From Lachnospiraceae bacterium (GTDB lineage: Bacteria; Bacillota; Clostridia; Lachnospirales; Lachnospiraceae), in assembly GCA_013316825.1 (NCBI GenBank), contig WSLY01000001.1:35874-99873 (forward strand): DNA of 64,000 nt. The letters run 5' to 3'. This document shows positions 9,089 to 16,977 of the stretch, piece by piece (the stretch's first letter is position 1; each line of letters begins with the position of its first letter). A program made the position numbers and the translations under genes. The notes beneath the pieces were generated by a model. It made no database searches and was not told the DNA's origin. It saw only the letters and a list, made by a program, of their open reading frames with translations.

Positions 9089-9432
9089 CGGTTATAGTTG
9101 TTGTTTACGCCATCAGGCTTATCCGCAAGCTGCTAGAGCCGATGAAAGAGGGCAGACCGTTTCATACAGGCATTTCCGCAATGATAAAAAGACTCGCCTG
9201 GGTGACTTTGATTGGCGGAGCGGTAGTCAGGGTTTGTCAGACGGCAGCGGAGATTGCCGAAATCAAAGCGTGCGAATTTACGATGCTTTTTAACGAAAAT
9301 GTATTTACAGAGTATTCCTTTCATTATATGATAGATCTTAACTTTATTGTAACAGCCTGTGTTCTGCTTTTCCTGTCCTGCGTGTTCCGTTATGGAGAGG
9401 AATTGCAGCGGGAGTCGGATGAAACATTGTGA
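9085..9432 (+). CDS. C-terminal part of a split DUF2975-like membrane protein
   Basis: 115 codons from the ATG that overlaps the upstream stop as ATGA. It contains TM segment MTVIVVVYAIRLI, then the positively charged loop LLEPMKEGRPF that I associate with DUF2975, then two further membrane segments (WVTLIGGAVVRVC, LNFIVTACVLLFLSCVF). No separate Shine-Dalgarno precedes the ATG. GTG 9046 in the same frame is open but would add residues with no membrane character. The stop overlaps the region before the XRE gene. Members of this family are membrane proteins of unknown role. Confidence 0.65.
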   Translation: MTVIVVVYAIRLIRKLLEPMKEGRPFHTGISAMIKRLAWVTLIGGAVVRVCQTAAEIAEIKACEFTMLFNENVFTEYSFHYMIDLNFIVTACVLLFLSCVFRYGEELQRESDETL

Positions 9433-9440
9433 GGTACTGG

Positions 9441-9662
9441 ATGGGAAAGATTATACTTCGACTTGACAGAGTGATGGCGGACAGAAAAATAAGCCTGAAA
9501 GAACTTTCGGAGAAGGTAGGCGTTTTAAATGTAAACCTCTCAAAAATGAAAACCGGTAAAATCAGCGCGATTCGTTTTTCAACGCTTGCGGCAATATACG
9601 ATGCGCTGAACTGCCAGCCGGGGGATATTCTGGAATTTACCCATGAGGGTGCGGACATATAA
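9441..9662 (+). CDS. Small XRE-family regulator (YozG-like)
   Basis: A 73-residue one-domain DNA-binding protein of the Cro/CI helix-turn-helix class. The HTH lies at about residues 14 to 60 (SLKELSEKVGVLNVNLSKMK). The end NCQPGDILEF is characteristic of YozG-type regulators, which nearly always follow a DUF2975 gene. ATG 9441 has GAGG seven bases upstream; GTG 9429 would overlap the preceding stop. Likely role: control of the DUF2975 operon. Confidence 0.88.
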   Translation: MGKIILRLDRVMADRKISLKELSEKVGVLNVNLSKMKTGKISAIRFSTLAAIYDALNCQPGDILEFTHEGADI

Positions 9663-9752
9663 GTACAAATGAAATGGTTGCGCAGGGATATTGCCGCCTG
9701 TTATAATGATAAATGCTGGAGATAGGTGCCGGCGGGACAGGAGAGAGACAGC

Positions 9753-10613
9753 ATGTTGGAAGTCATTTGTACGGTTTTTTTTATACTTTTGGTAATTGGC
9801 GTATGGATTATCTTGTATGATACCCATCATTTTGTTGTAAAAAAGTATCGGTTTGCTTCTCCCAAAATCAAAAAGCCGACCAGAATGGTTATGCTGTCGG
9901 ATTTGCACAATTACCAGTATGGGCGGGAAAACAATGAGCTTCTTTTGGCAATTGATACGGCTGCGCCCGATATGATTGTGATTGCAGGCGATATGATAAC
10001 GGCTTTCAAAAAAGAAAAATTTGACCACACACTGCGTTTTTTAAAGACGCTGCGGGACAAGTATCCGCTTTACTATGCCTATGGCAACCATGAGCAGAAA
10101 ATTGAACTGCTGAAGAAGACATACGGGGATATGGGTGAGCGTTTTCGGAAAGGTCTGCAGGAAGCAGGCATAGAGCCGCTTCGCAACGGGCATGCTGCCC
10201 TGCCGGACAGAGGAATTGTTATTTACGGACTGGAGTTGGAACATACCTATTTTCAGCGTTTTACCAAAAAGGATATGACAGATGCCTATTTAGACAGTCT
10301 TTTGGGAAAATGTGACGAAGCCTGCTATAATGTGCTTCTTGCGCACAATCCTGATTATTTTCCTGAATATGCAAAGTGGGGAGCGGACCTTGTGCTTGCC
10401 GGACATGTGCATGGCGGCATTGTGCGGGTTCCCTTTTTGGGAGGACTTATCTCGCCGGCACTCCGCCTTTTCCCAAAATATGACGGCGGCCTGTACACGG
10501 AAGACAATTCCCAAATGGCGCTGGGCAGAGGAATCGGCACGCACAGTCCCAAGGTCAGGGCATTGAATCCGGCGGAGCTTTTGGTAATCGAGCTGGATAG
10601 TGCAGACGGTTGA
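9753..10613 (+). CDS. Membrane-anchored metallophosphoesterase
   Basis: Calcineurin-like phosphoesterase of 286 residues. An N-terminal membrane segment (residues 1 to 25) is followed by the five metal-site blocks in order: DLH, GDM, GNHE, a histidine in LLAHNPDYF, and GHVHGG. This pattern (YkuE/YpbG-like) occurs in enzymes acting at the membrane on phospholipid-linked or UDP-linked substrates, but the substrate here cannot be read from sequence. ATG 9753 has GGAGAGA upstream; GTG 9726 is less likely. It stands alone between the XRE gene and a VanZ-like gene. Confidence 0.9.
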   Translation: MLEVICTVFFILLVIGVWIILYDTHHFVVKKYRFASPKIKKPTRMVMLSDLHNYQYGRENNELLLAIDTAAPDMIVIAGDMITAFKKEKFDHTLRFLKTLRDKYPLYYAYGNHEQKIELLKKTYGDMGERFRKGLQEAGIEPLRNGHAALPDRGIVIYGLELEHTYFQRFTKKDMTDAYLDSLLGKCDEACYNVLLAHNPDYFPEYAKWGADLVLAGHVHGGIVRVPFLGGLISPALRLFPKYDGGLYTEDNSQMALGRGIGTHSPKVRALNPAELLVIELDSADG

Positions 10614-10674
10614 GACATCGGTAAAAGCTTGGTATTAGGGATTTTACAAATCGGAATTCGAAAGAAGGATTATC

Positions 10675-11196
10675 ATGAAATACTTGATAGATTTTACAGT
10701 TTTGTTTTTTTTATATGTTTTTGTCTTTTTTGGCCGGTGGAGAACCAAAGGCAGGGATGTATTGGTTGTCAACACACTGCTGTATATATATCTTTCTTTT
10801 GTGCTTTATTTTACCTTGATGCCGATAATCACATCCCTTCCCTTTATTTTGAACCATCCCTACAAGCCTATGAATCTGGTGCCGTTTATAGACGTATCAA
10901 TGGGGAGGGGGGACTTTTTAAGGCAGATAATATTGAACGTTATCATGACTGTGCCGTTTGGCTTTCTATTTCCGCTGACCCGAAACAGAACCGCTCATTT
11001 TGGCAGAACGGTATTTTTTTGTCTTTTGATGAGTCTGTGCATTGAAATGCTGCAGCCTCTTATCAATGGTTTCAGAACCGCGGATATCACGGATGTAATT
11101 ACGAATATGACTGGCGGCATACTCGGATATGTCTTTTATGTTATTTTCAGGCCCGTTACATTTTGGATTTTGAATAAGTTAAAAGCAAAGCATTAG
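10675..11196 (+). CDS. VanZ-like membrane protein
   Basis: 173-residue membrane protein with four to five hydrophobic segments. The VanZ pattern is visible: NLVPF, then NVIMTVPFGFLFPL, then SLCIEMLQ and RTADITDVITNMTGGILGY. VanZ of Enterococcus gives low-level teicoplanin resistance; the many chromosomal homologues have no proven role, so no resistance claim is made. RBS AAAGAAGG precedes the ATG. A second VanZ-family protein is encoded at 58532. Confidence 0.88.
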   Translation: MKYLIDFTVLFFLYVFVFFGRWRTKGRDVLVVNTLLYIYLSFVLYFTLMPIITSLPFILNHPYKPMNLVPFIDVSMGRGDFLRQIILNVIMTVPFGFLFPLTRNRTAHFGRTVFFCLLMSLCIEMLQPLINGFRTADITDVITNMTGGILGYVFYVIFRPVTFWILNKLKAKH

Positions 11197-11261
11197 AAAG
11201 CGGCTTTTCATAATTGGCGTAAGCCGGCAATATGTGACCCGCAAAAGCATACATATTTTTC

Positions 11262-11290
11262 TTGCATAAAACGCCAAAACCGTATACAAT
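11262..11290 (+). promoter_or_regulatory. Sigma-A promoter of scpAB
   Basis: TTGCAT at 11262-11267, 17-base spacer, TACAAT at 11285-11290, about 75 bases before scpA. Confidence 0.7.
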
Positions 11291-11365
11291 AGACAATGCT
11301 TTGTAACATCCGATTCCCGATTGTGTGAGGAACACGGCGTATGCGCGCCCTTAAAGGAGGCAGAA

Positions 11366-12115
11366 ATGGCAATACCCGTAAAGCTGGAGGTGTTTGAAGG
11401 ACCTCTTGATTTATTGCTGCATTTGATAGATAAGAATAAAATTGATATATACGATATCCCCATTGTGGAAATCACGGCGCAGTATCTGGATTATATTCGT
11501 AAGCTCAAGACAAGCGATATGAATGTGATGAGTGAATTTTTGGTGATGGCGGCGACGCTTTTGGATATCAAAAGCAGGATGCTTCTGCCTAAGGAAATAA
11601 ATGAGGAAGGCGAGGAAGAGGACCCGAGAGCCGAGCTGGTACAGCGGCTGCTGGAATATAAAATGTACAAATATATGTCCTTTGAATTAAAGGACAGGCA
11701 GGTGGATGCGCAGCGTTACCTCTTCCGCGAGCAGCGGCTTCCTGCGGAAGTAGAGAGCTATAGGCAGCCCGTTGATTATGAAGAACTGATTGGCGAGATG
11801 AATTTGAAGAAGCTGCAGGACATTTTCAAATCCATTGTAAAGCGGCAGGAGGAAAAAATAGACCCCATCAGAAGCCATTATGGAAATATCGAGAAGGATG
11901 AGGTCGATATGGATTTGAAAACCTCCTATGTGGAGAATTACATAAATAGCCATAAAACATGCAGCTTCAGACAGCTTTTGGAAAAGCAGCACAGCAAGAT
12001 GGAAATCATTGTTACCTTTCTGGTAATTTTGGAAATGATGAAGCTTGGTAAAATCAATATTGCACAGGAGAATATTTTTGATGATATTCTGATAACCTCC
12101 GGTGATGTTGCATAG
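11366..12115 (+). CDS. scpA: Segregation and condensation protein A
   Basis: Kleisin subunit of the SMC-ScpAB condensin that loads near the origin and helps chromosome segregation. The family's opening block is present (KLEVFEGPLDLLLHLI at residues 5 to 20), then DIKSRMLLP near residue 70, and a winged-helix C-terminus with VTFLVILEMMKLG. 249 residues is typical. ATG 11366 follows AAAGGAGG; the longer frame from 11321 is not supported. scpB follows after 14 bases. Confidence 0.96.
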   Translation: MAIPVKLEVFEGPLDLLLHLIDKNKIDIYDIPIVEITAQYLDYIRKLKTSDMNVMSEFLVMAATLLDIKSRMLLPKEINEEGEEEDPRAELVQRLLEYKMYKYMSFELKDRQVDAQRYLFREQRLPAEVESYRQPVDYEELIGEMNLKKLQDIFKSIVKRQEEKIDPIRSHYGNIEKDEVDMDLKTSYVENYINSHKTCSFRQLLEKQHSKMEIIVTFLVILEMMKLGKINIAQENIFDDILITSGDVA

Positions 12116-12129
12116 CGGAAGGAATGGAT

Positions 12130-12711
12130 ATGGAAAGAAAAAAAGCGGAAGCGGTGCTGGAAGCGGTGTTGTTTACCATGGGGGAATCCGTGGAGCTTGG
12201 ACGGCTTGCGGCAGTGCTTGAAATGGAGCAAAAAGAAGTAAGACAGATATTGGAAGAAATGCAGAAAAGGTATGAGGAAGAGGATAGAGGAATCTTTCTT
12301 CTCTGGCTGGAGGACAGCGTGCAGCTTTCCACCAAAGCGGAAATGTACGAGTATCTGATTAAAATAGCAAAGACGCCAAGAAAAATGGTGCTGACAGATA
12401 CGGTCTTAGAAACGCTTTCCATTATTGCCTACAAGCAGCCTGTTACCAGACTGGAAATTGAGAGAATCCGTGGTGTAAGCTGCGACCATGCGGTGAATAA
12501 GCTGCTGGAATATGATTTGATTACGGAGTTGGGAAGATTGGATGCGCCGGGACGTCCGCTGCTTTTTGGAACTACGGAGCAGTTTTTGCGCTGTTTTGGA
12601 GTGAGGTCCTTAGAAGAACTGCCGGAGCTGTCTGCCATGCAGGTGGAGGAATTTAAACAGCAGGCGGAGGCAGAAGCGGGGATTCTTGCTTCCGGCGGGG
12701 AAGAAGCCTGA
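12130..12711 (+). CDS. scpB: Segregation and condensation protein B
   Basis: Winged-helix partner that binds the ScpA linker in the SMC complex. Two winged-helix domains are seen; the second carries the family signature block TLSIIAYKQPVTRLEIERIRGV and the RLDAPGRPLLFGTT block. ATG 12130 is preferred because GGAAGGA at 12117-12123 is six bases away; ATG 12124 would touch it. 193 residues is the normal length. A strong terminator follows directly. Confidence 0.96.
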   Translation: MERKKAEAVLEAVLFTMGESVELGRLAAVLEMEQKEVRQILEEMQKRYEEEDRGIFLLWLEDSVQLSTKAEMYEYLIKIAKTPRKMVLTDTVLETLSIIAYKQPVTRLEIERIRGVSCDHAVNKLLEYDLITELGRLDAPGRPLLFGTTEQFLRCFGVRSLEELPELSAMQVEEFKQQAEAEAGILASGGEEA

Positions 12712-12742
12712 AAGACGTTTTAAAATACGTGGAAAATACATA

Positions 12743-12789
12743 TACATAGTAGCAACCAAAGGAAAGAATGTTGCTGCTATGTATTTTTT
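12743..12789 (+). terminator. Rho-independent terminator of scpAB
   Basis: TACATAGTAGCAAC at 12743-12756 pairs with GTTGCTGCTATGTA at 12770-12783 (14 bp, one G-U), followed by six T at 12784-12789. It ends one base before the proposed start of the next gene. Confidence 0.85.
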
Positions 12790-12790
12790 A

Positions 12791-14035
12791 ATGAAAAAAG
12801 AAAGAGAAAAGGGCGGCGTACCGTGCCTGCTTTTGACAGCTGTGATTTTGCTTCAGTTTTTGTACATAAAGATGGATGTGAAGGGCGCCGAGCCGCCGTC
12901 TTTGTATGCTACGGCGGCAGTATTGATGGATGCGGATACAGGGCGGGTATTGTATGAAAAAAACGGAGATGTGTTTATGTCAAACGCCAGCACCACCAAG
13001 ATACTGACCTGTATTGTGGCATTGGAGAATGCATCGCCGGAGGAAATCGTGGAGGTGTCTGCTTATGCCGCTGGGATGCCGAAAGTCAAACTTTTTATGA
13101 ATCAAGGAGAACATTTTAAGCTGGGAGACCTGCTGTATTCTTTGATGTTAGAATCCCACAATGACTCGGCGGTAGCGATTGCGGAGCATGTGGGGGGAAG
13201 TATGGAGGGCTTTGCCGCTATGATGAATGAAAAAGCGGCGTGGCTGGGATGCAGAAACAGCTGGTTTATCACGCCGAATGGACTTGACGCAACGCAGACG
13301 CTTCAGGGGGCAGACGGAGAAAGCATTTTGCGGGAGCATGGCACCTGCGCGGAAGATTTGGCGAGGATTATGGCATACTGTGCTTTTTATTCTCCTGCCA
13401 AGGAGGAATTTTTAAAGATAACGAGGACGGAAAGCTACAGCTTTGCAAGTGAGGAGGGAAGAAGTTTTTCCTGTGTTAATCACAATGCGTTTTTGCATAT
13501 GATGGAAGGCGCGCTTACAGGAAAGACCGGCTTTACCAACAAGGCGGGGTATTGCTATGTGGGGGCATTAGAGCGGGACGGTAAGCGTTTTACCATAGCG
13601 CTCTTGGCATGTGGGTGGCCCGGCAATAAGACGTGGAAGTGGGCAGATTCAAAAGAACTTTTTACATATGGTCTGGAAAATTTTGTGTATCACACCATAG
13701 ATGAAGTAGCCATGAATGGCAATGTATTTTCACCAATACCGGTAGAAAACGGGCAGACAGACAGGATTGGGGGGACTGCATATACGGAGGTGGAGATAAA
13801 ACAGGGGAGCGGCTTACACGGGCTTCTGCTTTCCGAAAACGAAAAAATAGAGGTGTCATGGGAGGCTGAAGAGAGTCTGCAGGCGCCGGTTTTACAGGGA
13901 GAAACCGTGGGATATATCCGTTATATGACTGGCGGCGTCTGTCTGAGGGAGGACTTGGTTGTGACACGGAGCTTAGTAGAAAAAATTGATTTTTTCTGGT
14001 GTTTTAAGAGAGTACTGGAAAAATTTATATTGTAA
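12791..14035 (+). CDS. D-alanyl-D-alanine carboxypeptidase, second paralogue
   Basis: Peptidase S11 enzyme of 414 residues acting on peptidoglycan stem peptides at the cell surface. A signal peptide or anchor occupies about residues 8 to 33. Motifs are S67-T-T-K70, S122-H-N124 and K245-T-G247, so all catalytic residues are present. Compared with the copy at 7641 it lacks the small-residue-rich cleavage site but keeps the C-terminal beta domain and a hydrophobic end. The start is uncertain: ATG 12791 comes right after the scpB terminator and has no clear Shine-Dalgarno; the frame is open from 12686 but that would read through the terminator hairpin. DacF/DacB-type roles in sporulation are possible but not shown. 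Confidence 0.9.
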   Translation: MKKEREKGGVPCLLLTAVILLQFLYIKMDVKGAEPPSLYATAAVLMDADTGRVLYEKNGDVFMSNASTTKILTCIVALENASPEEIVEVSAYAAGMPKVKLFMNQGEHFKLGDLLYSLMLESHNDSAVAIAEHVGGSMEGFAAMMNEKAAWLGCRNSWFITPNGLDATQTLQGADGESILREHGTCAEDLARIMAYCAFYSPAKEEFLKITRTESYSFASEEGRSFSCVNHNAFLHMMEGALTGKTGFTNKAGYCYVGALERDGKRFTIALLACGWPGNKTWKWADSKELFTYGLENFVYHTIDEVAMNGNVFSPIPVENGQTDRIGGTAYTEVEIKQGSGLHGLLLSENEKIEVSWEAEESLQAPVLQGETVGYIRYMTGGVCLREDLVVTRSLVEKIDFFWCFKRVLEKFIL

Positions 14036-14160
14036 TGGCGGCAGACGGCTGGTCTAAAATGTGCAAAACGCCTAATTTGTTCAAAATCTGCAAATAATGC
14101 TAGTATGATTGGAAAATTTATGCTACAATGATACAAACATTAATCATGGGGCAATAGGCG

Positions 14161-14180
14161 TTTGCTTTACAGAAAGCAAA
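14161..14180 (+). other. Hairpin in the leader of the decarboxylase cluster
   Basis: TTTGCTTT pairs with AAAGCAAA around a 4-base ACAG loop. It is followed by adenines rather than T, so it is not a terminator on this strand. It lies about 55 bases before the carboxyltransferase start. Confidence 0.4.
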
Positions 14181-14236
14181 AAAGTCCCCCTGTTAAATTG
14201 TTCATATTTATTTATTATAAATGGAGGGCTGAAAAC

Positions 14237-15667
14237 ATGAGTAGTACTTCAAAAGCGAGCCAAAGAATCAACGCTTTGCTCGATGACAACAGTTTCGTTG
14301 AAATTGGCGCCATGGTTACTGCCAGAGCGACTGATTTTGATTTGAAACAGGCAGAAACTCCTTCGGATGGTGTCATCACCGGATACGGAGTGATAGGCGG
14401 CAGTCTTGTGTATGTGTACAGTCAGGACGCTTCCGTTATGAATGGAACCGTTGGCGAGATGCATGCAAGAAAGATTGCAGGTCTTTACAATCTGGCGATG
14501 AAGACGGGAGCGCCTATCATAGGACTTTTGGATTCTGCCGGACTTAGGTTACAGGAAGCTACGGATGCTTTGGATGCATTTGGAACCATTTACCGTAAAA
14601 TGACGGATGCTTCAGGGGTTATTCCCCAAATTTCAGCAGTATTTGGAAATTGCGGCGGCGGTCTTGCCATCATGGCTGCAATGTCTGACTTCACGTTCAT
14701 GGAAGAAAAGAACGCGAAATTATTTGTCAATTCCCCCAACGCCCTTTCGGGTAATACAACTGCAAAATGCGACACCTCTTCGGCTGCATTCCAGAGTGAA
14801 AAGACAGGCAATGTAGATTTTGTGGGAGACGAAGATGAAGTGCTTTCAGGCATCCGCCGTCTTGTTTCCATTCTGCCTGCCAACAATGAGGAGAATCTTG
14901 CTTTTGACGAGTGCACGGACGATTTGAACCGTCTGACGGCAGAGCTTGCCGGCTGTGTGGAGGATACGGCGGCAGCGCTTGCCATTATCTCCGACAACAA
15001 TGAATTTGTGGAGGTTAAGGATGCCTATGCGAAGGACATGGTGACCGGCTTTATCCGTCTGGATGGCGTGACGGTAGGCGCGGTGGCAAACAGAAGCGGC
15101 GTGTTGGATGAAAATGGAAATCTTGCAGAAAAATATGAAGCGGCGCTTTCACCGGAAGGCTGTGAAAAAGCGGCGGATTTTGTCAACTTCTGTGATGCCT
15201 TTGACATTCCGGTGCTGACCCTTACCAATGTGACCGGTTACAAGGCATGTGAGTGCAGCGAGAGAAAGATTGCCTCTGCCGTTGCACATCTTACATACAC
15301 CTTTGCCAATGCAACCGTACCAAAAGTAAACGTGATTATCGGCAAAGCGTTTGGCAGCGCATATATTGCAATGAACTCCAAGGCAACCGGCGCGGATATT
15401 ACAATGGCATGGCCGACCGCGCAGATTGGTTCCATGGATGCATCCCTCGCGGCGAAAATCATGTACGAAGGACAGGGTGCGGACGTGATAAAGGAGAAGG
15501 CGGCAGAGTATGCGTCTCTGCAGACCAGCGCACAGAGCGCGGCGCGGAGAGGATATGTGGATCAGATTGTGGAAGCTGCCGACACCAGAAAATATATTAT
15601 CGGCGCTTTTGAGATGCTGTTTACAAAGAGTGAAGAGCGTCCAATCAAAAAGCATGGAACGGTTTAG
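14237..15667 (+). CDS. Acyl-CoA carboxyltransferase subunit (MmdA / 12S type)
   Basis: Carboxyltransferase of the crotonase-like acetyl/propionyl-CoA carboxylase beta family, which moves CO2 between biotin and an acyl-CoA. Two homologous halves are visible: the N half with GVITGYGVIGG, LDSAGLRLQE and FGNCGGGLA, the C half with FGSAYIAMNSK and MAWPTAQIG. 476 residues is slightly shorter than the 500 to 515 of typical MmdA or 12S subunits. ATG 14237 follows GGAGGGC. It heads a set with OadG, biotin carrier, OadB and a 5S-type carboxyltransferase. Substrate could be methylmalonyl-CoA, malonyl-CoA or another acyl-CoA; the sequence does not decide. Confidence 0.88.
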   Translation: MSSTSKASQRINALLDDNSFVEIGAMVTARATDFDLKQAETPSDGVITGYGVIGGSLVYVYSQDASVMNGTVGEMHARKIAGLYNLAMKTGAPIIGLLDSAGLRLQEATDALDAFGTIYRKMTDASGVIPQISAVFGNCGGGLAIMAAMSDFTFMEEKNAKLFVNSPNALSGNTTAKCDTSSAAFQSEKTGNVDFVGDEDEVLSGIRRLVSILPANNEENLAFDECTDDLNRLTAELAGCVEDTAAALAIISDNNEFVEVKDAYAKDMVTGFIRLDGVTVGAVANRSGVLDENGNLAEKYEAALSPEGCEKAADFVNFCDAFDIPVLTLTNVTGYKACECSERKIASAVAHLTYTFANATVPKVNVIIGKAFGSAYIAMNSKATGADITMAWPTAQIGSMDASLAAKIMYEGQGADVIKEKAAEYASLQTSAQSAARRGYVDQIVEAADTRKYIIGAFEMLFTKSEERPIKKHGTV

Positions 15668-15684
15668 AAAGGGAGATACTTAAT

Positions 15685-16560
15685 ATGAAAAAATTACTGG
15701 CAATGTTATGTATGCTCACCTGTGTCCTTGGACTTACGGCATGCGGGGAACCTGCATTGGACGCTGCGACAACAGATAAGGCAACGGCTGCCTCGCTGTT
15801 GTCCACGGATTTTGTGGTGCCCTACATGATATATGCGTATTATGGCGGCGAGGGCAGCGAAGGGGCGGTAACTGCGGTCTCCCATCAGGAGCTTTATAAT
15901 GTGCATGAGCTGGAGAAGGTGACGGAGGACAACATCAACGCCGCATTTCAAATAGCCACAAGCTATGGCTATTCTTATGGCGTAAGCTCCATTGACGTGG
16001 AAGGCAATGGTATCTTAAATGGTCTGGTGTCTTTCAGCAGCGCTTATGCTGAATTGGGAGAGCTGGGGCCGATTGACAGGAATAAAGTGACCTACAAAGT
16101 ATCGGGCGATGAGATTATTGTAACGGTTCCGCTTACGGGCTCTATGACGGACAAGGATGGAAACCCGAAAACGGCATCGGTGGAGGTTATTTTTTCCAAT
16201 GATATTTTCCTTACCGTAGAAGCCTGTACCTTAAATGTAGATCAGTCCATGGGAGCGCTGATGAGCAAGGCGGCAATGGATACCGTAATGGGAATGGGAA
16301 CGGTTTTTCTCATACTGATACTTATCAGCCTGATTATATGGGCGCTTGGCGGTATTCCCAAGCTGCAGGAAATGTTTGCAGGAAAGAAAAAAGGTAATGA
16401 GGAAGAGCCTGCAAAGGCAGTGGATAATACCACGGTGCAGGAAGCAGAAGAGAGTGATGATTTGGAACTTATCGCAGTGATCGCGGCTGCCATTGCAGCC
16501 AGCGAGGGCGCGGCGGGAACCGATGGTTTTGTAGTCAGAAGCATTAGAAAAAGAAGATAA
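15685..16560 (+). CDS. OadG-family pump subunit with lipoprotein N-terminal domain
   Basis: Gamma/delta-type small subunit that in Na+ pump decarboxylases anchors the carboxyltransferase to the membrane. The C-terminal third is the OadG part: a single membrane segment (TVFLILILISLIIWALGGIP), a Lys/Glu linker and an Ala-rich end with AVIAAAIAASEG and VRSIRKRR. Unlike the usual 80 to 120 residue subunit, it has an extra N-terminal domain of about 200 residues preceded by a lipoprotein signal with lipobox LTAC, so that domain should lie outside the cell. Gap to the next gene is 15 bases. RBS is GAAAGGGAG. Confidence 0.85.
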   Translation: MKKLLAMLCMLTCVLGLTACGEPALDAATTDKATAASLLSTDFVVPYMIYAYYGGEGSEGAVTAVSHQELYNVHELEKVTEDNINAAFQIATSYGYSYGVSSIDVEGNGILNGLVSFSSAYAELGELGPIDRNKVTYKVSGDEIIVTVPLTGSMTDKDGNPKTASVEVIFSNDIFLTVEACTLNVDQSMGALMSKAAMDTVMGMGTVFLILILISLIIWALGGIPKLQEMFAGKKKGNEEEPAKAVDNTTVQEAEESDDLELIAVIAAAIAASEGAAGTDGFVVRSIRKRR

Positions 16561-16575
16561 TTGGAGGATAAGAAG

Positions 16576-16947
16576 ATGAAAAATTATACCATCACCGTGA
16601 ATGGAAATGTATATGATGTAGTAGTGGAAGAGGGCGCATCCACAGGTGCACCTGCGGTAAAAGCACCCGCAGCGCCCAAGGCGCCGGTGGTAAAGGCACC
16701 TGCAGCGGCAAGCGCACCGGCAGTCGGCGCAGGCAGCATTAAGGTAGAAGCAGGCGCGGCAGGAAAGGTATTTAAAATTGACGCGGCAGTCGGCACGGCA
16801 GTAAAGAAGGGTGATGCAGTCGTTACCATAGAGGCAATGAAGATGGAAATTCCTGTTGTTGCGCCTGAGGACGGCACAGTGGCAAGCATCGAGGTATCGG
16901 TTGGCGATGCAGTAGAAGCGGGCAAAGTTCTGGCTACCTTAAACTAA
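16576..16947 (+). CDS. Biotin carboxyl carrier protein of decarboxylase (1.3S type)
   Basis: 123-residue carrier that holds the carboxybiotin arm. Order: short N-terminal beta part (MKNYTITVNGNVYDV), an Ala/Pro-rich flexible linker of about 45 residues, and a biotinyl domain with the EAMKME site whose Lys is biotinylated, then the closing GDAVEAGKVLATL. ATG 16576 follows TTGGAGGAT; TTG 16561 in the same frame is just part of that site. It serves the two carboxyltransferases and OadB of this cluster. Confidence 0.95.
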   Translation: MKNYTITVNGNVYDVVVEEGASTGAPAVKAPAAPKAPVVKAPAAASAPAVGAGSIKVEAGAAGKVFKIDAAVGTAVKKGDAVVTIEAMKMEIPVVAPEDGTVASIEVSVGDAVEAGKVLATLN

Positions 16948-16977
16948 TCGGACTGTCAACTAACAGGAGGTCATCAA

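Noticed and set aside
10629..11045. 138-codon frame overlapping the VanZ-like gene
   Set aside because: It is another frame of the same DNA with no ribosome binding site; the frame at 10675 carries the VanZ motifs.
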